Of a stretch of 64,000 nucleotides of DNA, positions 59,955 to 64,000 are shown piece after piece (the stretch's first letter is position 1; each line of letters begins with the position of its first letter). This DNA comes from Bacillota bacterium. GTDB lineage: Bacteria; Bacillota_E; JAJZYS01; JAJYTV01. A program made the position numbers and the translations under genes. The stretch lies in assembly GCA_021845645.1 (NCBI GenBank), contig JAJZVM010000012.1, forward strand, positions 38,761 through 102,760, given 5' to 3'. The notes below the pieces were generated by a model. It saw only the letters and a list, made by a program, of their open reading frames with translations. It was not told the origin of the DNA and ran no database searches.

Positions 59955-60275
59955 CTAGCCGGCGTGGCCTCCCGTGGAGTGGCGGTAGAGATAGAGACGC
60001 GGTTTCTGAAGCCAGCGCCGGCGGGCCCGGAGGATCTGCAAGGGCGACTCGCCGGAGAATCCCTGCTGCGAGATGAGGTAGGCAAACCCAGGCGGGAAGG
60101 GGAACACGAAGACCCGGGCGAGGAGCCCCCAGTAGTTGTGGAAAGGCAGGGCGACGAGCAGGCCCAAGATGTAGCCGAGCACCGCACCGCCGGCGATCAT
60201 GCCGAGCTCCGTCCAGCCGACGCCCGGCAGCAGCTGCACGCGGGTCTTCACGCTGCGAGGGACGAGGTACTGCAT
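59955..60275 (-). CDS. PrgI/VirB3-like membrane protein
   Basis: The 106-residue protein begins MQYLVPRSVKTRVQLLPGVG, then has two close membrane helices (LGMIAGGAVLGYILGLLVAL and a second around 48-68) and a basic C-terminus, the layout of PrgI/VirB3 proteins of Gram-positive conjugation systems. It sits just before the VirB4 genes, as usual. ATG follows GGGGGTG. Confidence 0.8.
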   Translation of the reverse strand: MQYLVPRSVKTRVQLLPGVGWTELGMIAGGAVLGYILGLLVALPFHNYWGLLARVFVFPFPPGFAYLISQQGFSGESPLQILRARRRWLQKPRLYLYRHSTGGHAG

Positions 60276-60286
60276 GCTCGCACCCC

Positions 60287-61306
60287 CTACATCACGATGG
60301 CCCGCGCTGCGGCGCTAAGGACCATGCCGAGCCCCTGGTTCATGACGCCGCCGGCGCCGGAGTGGTAGGCGTACTGACGGATGACCGAAGGGGAGCGCAA
60401 CGCCACCCACAGCGCGGCAATGCCCCAGAAGAGCCCCCAGAGGCCGAAGGTGGCCGCATTCGCGGTTGCCTGGGAAGGGTTCACGACGAAGGAAACCGCG
60501 AGATAGACCATGAGCACCTGGACCGTCTGGGCGCCACAGATGACGAGCAGCTCCCTGAGCCAAGCGTCGGCGGTCCCGCCCCCGCTCATGAAGCCAAGCG
60601 CCAGAACGGGCGCCAAGATGATGAGCACGAGCGCCTCGAGGGAGCGGATCAGGGCGGAGATCAGCACCAGAGGAAGCAGCGCGACAAAGGCGAGGCCGAA
60701 GATGATCATGCTGAAATCGGCGGTGGCGCCGGAAAGCAAGCCTGTCGCCATGCCAGCCAGCGAAGACTGGACCATCGCAGGTTGAGCGGAGAAGCCGATC
60801 AAGCCGACGATGGCCGACGCCAGAGAGTTCGCAGCGAGGAACGCTTGCTCGGCAAGGAACGGTCCGACGCCGATGGCGATGGCCGAGGCTACCGTGCGCT
60901 TGAGGAGGCTGCCCGGATCCGTAGGCACCCCCTCGGCCCGCAGCGTCGAGTTCTGGTAAGCCTCCCACGCTAGGCGCATCGCGAGCACGCCCGCTGCAGC
61001 CGCCTGCGATAGTCCGATGACGGACTGGGCGAAGTTGTAGCGCCAAAGGGCCGTGATGTGTCCGACATCCGAGAGCATGGACAACACTTCGCTGGCGATC
61101 CAGACCGCGATATGCTGCCAGATCCAGGCCAATATCGCGCTCACCCCGTCCTGTACCCAGGTGATCGGGTTGAGGAGAGAAGTGAGGCTAGCCAAGATAC
61201 CGCTGTCGACACTTCCTCCGGTCGATGCTGGAGGCTGCGCCTGCGGTGCGCTCTGGACAAGTTGGTGGAGGGTCGTGGCCACCGCGAGCACCTCGTGAGG
61301 GATCAT
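60287..61306 (-). CDS. VirB6/TrbL-like polytopic membrane protein
   Basis: The 339-residue protein has a short periplasmic-type N-terminus with a Ser/Gly stretch and about seven membrane helices in the C-terminal two thirds (ADFSMIIFGLAFVALLPLVL, ALVLIILAPVLALGF, VQVLMVYLAVSFVV). This fits the VirB6/TrbL channel component. The frame opens at 61399, but ATG at 61306 follows GAGGAGG by six bases. Confidence 0.78.
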   Translation of the reverse strand: MIPHEVLAVATTLHQLVQSAPQAQPPASTGGSVDSGILASLTSLLNPITWVQDGVSAILAWIWQHIAVWIASEVLSMLSDVGHITALWRYNFAQSVIGLSQAAAAGVLAMRLAWEAYQNSTLRAEGVPTDPGSLLKRTVASAIAIGVGPFLAEQAFLAANSLASAIVGLIGFSAQPAMVQSSLAGMATGLLSGATADFSMIIFGLAFVALLPLVLISALIRSLEALVLIILAPVLALGFMSGGGTADAWLRELLVICGAQTVQVLMVYLAVSFVVNPSQATANAATFGLWGLFWGIAALWVALRSPSVIRQYAYHSGAGGVMNQGLGMVLSAAARAIVM

Positions 61307-61325
61307 GCTCCGCCTCCTCGATGGG

Positions 61326-61355
61326 CGACGGGCGGCCCCCCGGGGCCGCCCGTCG
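61326..61355 (-). terminator. 14-bp perfect hairpin between virB2 and virB6
   Basis: CGACGGGCGGCCCC pairs fully with GGGGCCGCCCGTCG around a two-base tip. It lies in the 55-bp gap after the pilin gene and could reduce transcription into the machine genes, giving more pilin than machine. Confidence 0.7.
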
Positions 61356-61361
61356 ATGCAC

Positions 61362-61604
61362 TTACTTGACGTAGGAGAGGATGGCGGACGCCAGTCCACC
61401 AGCGACTGCGGTGAGGCCGCCGTAGATCAGCGTAGTGCGAATCGAACGGCTGTGCTGGAGCCCGGTCATCTCGTCGGTGCTGAGCGAGCGCATCCAGGAG
61501 TGCCAGCCGACCATGGCGCCGGTGGTGATCACGGCGAGACCGGCGAGGGCGGCGGTGATGCCGCTGGCGAGACTTGTGACGTCGGTCGTGTACTGACCAA
61601 ACAT
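61362..61604 (-). CDS. VirB2-like T4SS pilin
   Basis: The 80-residue protein has two membrane helices (ITAALAGLAVITTGAMVG and GGLTAVAGGLASAILSYV) separated by a polar loop, as in VirB2/TrbC pilins. It has no long signal peptide. ATG follows AAGGAGG. It is placed between virD4 and virB6 and is followed by a strong hairpin. Confidence 0.72.
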   Translation of the reverse strand: MFGQYTTDVTSLASGITAALAGLAVITTGAMVGWHSWMRSLSTDEMTGLQHSRSIRTTLIYGGLTAVAGGLASAILSYVK

Positions 61605-61643
61605 GACGAGAATCCTCCTTGAAGAGCTTTGCGTTGGAGCAGG

Positions 61644-63638
61644 TCAACGGCGGAACGGCGGCCTCGGATCTTTGACGGGTAGTGGCTTAGGCGCGGGCAT
61701 GGGTGCAGGTTTGGGTGCGGGCATGTGTGTCGGCTCGGCGGCCAGCGTCTTGACGCCGGGGTAGCCGTCGTCAGCTTCCGGAGCCCAGGTGACGACCTTC
61801 TCGACTCTCGCCGCCTGTGGCACGGGGCCGGGGGTGAAAGCGCGGGACGCCTCGCGCCAGGCCGAGAGATCCTTGAGCGGAAGACGCGCGGGGTACTGCC
61901 CTGCCTGCAGCAGGAGGGACTCGCCGAGCGGCCAGCGCAAGACCTCGTCCGGCGTCAGCAGCGGCCTGGCCGTTGCACTCTCGGTGTCGCTCATCGTGGA
62001 GGCATAGCCGCGCGACGAGCGCGAGAAGGTCTGGACGGTGTAGGTGCCGGCCTTGGCGCTGATCGCCTTGGCGGTCGCCTCGTCCGCCGCACGCAGGAAG
62101 ATCCAGGTGTCGCAGTTGCCGGCAATGATCTCACGCACCTGCGGCCCATACACCTGGTCGATCTGGGCCATGGACTGGACAGCTAGCAGGAACCGGATGC
62201 CGCGACCGGCGCTTACGGTGAGCTTCTGGCCAAGGTCGGGCAGCTTGCCGATGTTGCCGAACTCGTCCAAGAGGAACCAGACCGGCGTCGGCAGGGCGCC
62301 TCCGTTCTCGCGGGCCACGAGCGCGAGCGAGCTGTAGGCCTGTGCCGCGTAGAGGGTGATGATCGGCCGCCTGGCGGCCGCCTCGTCGGGGACGAGCATG
62401 AAGATCGCCATCGGCTTCCGCCCGGCCTCAGCCGGATCATGGTCGGACTCCGCGGTGAGCCAGGCAACCCCCGGGTCGCCGAAGAGTCTCAGGTGCGCCG
62501 CGGTGCCGGTGTAGATGGAGCTGCGCGTGCGGTCTTCGCTGAGGGCAGCCGTGCCGTAGGCTCGCCGTGCTGGGTGGTCGGGATCGAGCGAGGAGAACCA
62601 GTCGTCGAGGTCGTCGCCCCCATCCGCGCCAAGGTCCGATAACATGCGGTAGGCCGTGGCCGGGTGACGGGCGTTCGGAGGGGCCTCAATCGCCGTGCCG
62701 AGCGCCAGTGCCGCCAGCAGGCTCTCCTCCGCCTGGGGCCAGATTGGGTCGTTGGCGGTCCCCTCGCCCCAGGCGAGGACGTTACCGAACTCCCAAGCCA
62801 GGCGCGATGCCTCCTCCTCGTCCCCCGCTTCGTACGCGCGCACGATCGCGCGGTAGGGATTCCACCGGTTGCCTCGCGCCGGCCGAAGGAGGTCGATGAG
62901 CACCACCTCGTAACCCTGTTTGCGCAACCAGGCGGAGGCTGCTGCGTGCAGCTCGCCCTTGGGGTCGGTGAGGATCATGGACTCCTTGGCGTGCCCGATG
63001 GTGAAGATGGTCGGCAGGATGATGCGCCGACTCTTGCCGCTGCGCGTCGCCCCGTAGACGAGGACGTGCGGATTGCCTACCGTGGGTCGCGTTCGCCACG
63101 CCACCTTGCCGTCCGCGCAGACGATCACGCCGGCCCCTTCCGGGGAGGCGCAGAGGATGCGCGCCAGCGTGGCAGGATACTCCTTTGGCTGACGCCAGCG
63201 GCTGCTCCCGTGGGTCGCGACCGCGGCCGCTTTCGGCTCCCTCCGCCGGCTTGGCCAGCCGGAGGTCCATGCCCAGTGGAGGAGCGGAAAACCGAGAAAG
63301 AGCCAGAGTAGCTGGATGAACCAGAAGCCTACTGGCCGATGGCCGAGTAGCCAGATGATGCTGATGAGCCCCCAGGGTTGATGCGCCTTGTTCCACGTCG
63401 CCTGGGGCACGGTGTTGAGCCAGCTGAACAGCGTCGGCCACGTGGTCTTGGGATGGAGCAGCGGAAGGAATACCTGCGGGGCGTGGTAGAGCAGCGGCAG
63501 CGTGAGGAAGTCCGTTGCCAGCAGGACGGCGAGAAGGTACCCGGTGAGGACCCGCTGCCACGTGAGGATGCGATGCCGGAAGAGCAGTCTGAGGATGGCG
63601 AGCGGCAGCGCCAGGATGCCGAAGAAGATCAGGACCAA
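61644..63638 (-). CDS. virD4: VirD4/TraG-type coupling protein
   Basis: The product is about 664 residues. Four N-terminal membrane helices are followed by the coupling ATPase: Walker A VLVYGATRSGKSRR, MILTDPKGELHAAASAWLR, Walker B WFLLDEFGNIG, and LLAVQSMAQIDQVYG. It links the DNA-relaxase complex to the secretion channel. The frame is open to 63848, but TTG at 63638 follows AGGAGGTG by six bases. The Pro/Lys-rich C-terminus (PAPKPAPMPAPK) is a low-complexity tail. Confidence 0.93.
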   Translation of the reverse strand: MVLIFFGILALPLAILRLLFRHRILTWQRVLTGYLLAVLLATDFLTLPLLYHAPQVFLPLLHPKTTWPTLFSWLNTVPQATWNKAHQPWGLISIIWLLGHRPVGFWFIQLLWLFLGFPLLHWAWTSGWPSRRREPKAAAVATHGSSRWRQPKEYPATLARILCASPEGAGVIVCADGKVAWRTRPTVGNPHVLVYGATRSGKSRRIILPTIFTIGHAKESMILTDPKGELHAAASAWLRKQGYEVVLIDLLRPARGNRWNPYRAIVRAYEAGDEEEASRLAWEFGNVLAWGEGTANDPIWPQAEESLLAALALGTAIEAPPNARHPATAYRMLSDLGADGGDDLDDWFSSLDPDHPARRAYGTAALSEDRTRSSIYTGTAAHLRLFGDPGVAWLTAESDHDPAEAGRKPMAIFMLVPDEAAARRPIITLYAAQAYSSLALVARENGGALPTPVWFLLDEFGNIGKLPDLGQKLTVSAGRGIRFLLAVQSMAQIDQVYGPQVREIIAGNCDTWIFLRAADEATAKAISAKAGTYTVQTFSRSSRGYASTMSDTESATARPLLTPDEVLRWPLGESLLLQAGQYPARLPLKDLSAWREASRAFTPGPVPQAARVEKVVTWAPEADDGYPGVKTLAAEPTHMPAPKPAPMPAPKPLPVKDPRPPFRR

Positions 63639-63649
63639 TCTCTCACCTC

Positions 63650-63976
63650 CTAGTCGTCGTCCATGTGCCAAGCCCCGAGCGCGGCTATCGTTCGATCGGC
63701 CGCTGCGGTCCCGTTGGTGTCCTGCGCCGTCGGTGCGATGATCGGCCGTTCTCCTTCGGATAGCAGCCGTTCGATACGGTCGAGCCGCTCGACGAGCGGA
63801 GCGAGACGCGCGGCGGTCAGGATGGCGGTCCGTACCGCTTCGGACCACGAACCCCGAGAGGTCGCAAGTAGGGCAAGGGCGGCACGGGCCTCTTCATCCA
63901 GCCTGAGCGTCAGACGCGCGGGCGGGCCTGTGGTGGGCTGTCCGCCGCTCTCGCGCATGGGCTCCGTGTCAGACAC
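63650..63976 (-). CDS. Ribbon-helix-helix-like accessory protein
   Basis: The 108-residue protein has ARLTLRLDEEARAALALLATSR, then SWSEAVRTAILTAARL, a strand-helix-helix layout like plasmid relaxosome and partition proteins, and a helical tail with RLDRIERLLSEGE. GTG follows AAGGAGGG by eight bases. It begins the visible secretion operon just upstream of virD4, where a relaxosome protein would be expected. Confidence 0.7.
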   Translation of the reverse strand: MSDTEPMRESGGQPTTGPPARLTLRLDEEARAALALLATSRGSWSEAVRTAILTAARLAPLVERLDRIERLLSEGERPIIAPTAQDTNGTAAADRTIAALGAWHMDDD

Positions 63977-64000
63977 GCGGGTGACCCTCCTTCGGGTGGC

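Larger units (their letters stand above)
27953..64000. mobile_element. Integrative, probably conjugative element (right end outside window)
   Basis: The span starts at the interrupted GH18 gene and holds a large serine recombinase at its edge. It also contains a small resolvase, a primase-based replication module, toxin-antitoxin-like genes, regulators, surface proteins, Tad pilus genes and type IV secretion genes including VirB4 and VirD4. No housekeeping gene is recognisable inside it. The right boundary and the second half of the GH18 gene are not in the window, so the element exceeds 36 kb. No relaxase was found, so self-transfer is inferred from the secretion genes. Confidence 0.75.

Overview
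The window looks like chromosomal DNA of a high-GC Gram-positive, probably a member of the Bacillota (Firmicutes). The evidence is the strong AGGAGG-type ribosome binding sites in front of many GTG and TTG starts, two SpoVG-family genes, a lipoprotein related to the glycoside hydrolase 18 enzymes of spore-formers, and a MoxR/DUF58/transglutaminase cluster. The exact taxon cannot be read from the sequence; lineages such as Sulfobacillia or Thermaerobacter-like Clostridia are guesses.

The first part, about 1-27950, is ordinary chromosome. Positions 1-12359 hold a minus-strand respiratory complex I operon, nuoA-B-C-D-E-F-G-H-J-K-L-M-N, tightly packed with start/stop overlaps. nuoI is missing from its usual place between nuoH and nuoJ, where only a 45-bp spacer with a hairpin remains. 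Then come a LysR regulator with a 7Fe-type ferredoxin, a YaaA/DUF6884-like protein, a Mug-type mismatch DNA glycosylase, an ECF sigma factor with a membrane-anchored YCF48-like beta-propeller protein (a probable sigma/anti-sigma pair), and a moxR-DUF58-transglutaminase operon. A second LysR regulator, a FemAB-like acyltransferase and a MarR/MFS efflux pair follow.

At about 27953 the chromosome appears interrupted. A GH18-like lipoprotein gene stops exactly where the family continues with a conserved Met-Thr-Tyr-Asp segment. A large serine recombinase gene begins a few bases later, next to a 12-bp palindrome. From here to the end of the window (at least 36 kb) the DNA reads as one integrative element whose far end is not visible.

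Its left part (28-35.7 kb) carries the recombinase, a HicB-like/MNT-HEPN pair, a divergent pair of XRE regulators, a TauE/SafE exporter, a trypsin-like protease, and a promoter-RNA-terminator unit facing a small hydrophobic peptide gene. That last arrangement resembles a type I toxin-antitoxin locus. The middle (35.8-39.9 kb) is a replication module: a small resolvase, an archaeo-eukaryotic-type primase and two winged-helix proteins. Then come two large secreted proteins, a DUF6573 protein and two SpoVG paralogues.

The right part (44.8-64 kb, all minus strand apart from one embedded gene) is a mixed Tad-pilus/type IV secretion locus. In transcription order it encodes a ribbon-helix-helix protein, a VirD4 coupling ATPase, a VirB2-like pilin, VirB6, a VirB3/PrgI-like protein, a VirB4 split into two genes, CpaE, CpaF/TadA, TadB, TadC, a 43-residue Flp-like pilin, a 1373-residue pilin-anchored Ig-like and glycine-rich adhesin, a membrane protein, CpaB, a TadE-like pseudopilin, another membrane protein (with a HELGH metalloprotease gene embedded on the opposite strand) and an HD-GYP phosphodiesterase. 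The likely combined role is an integrative conjugative element that uses a Tad-type fibre with a giant tip adhesin for contact and a reduced T4SS for DNA transfer. No relaxase and no prepilin peptidase are visible in the window.
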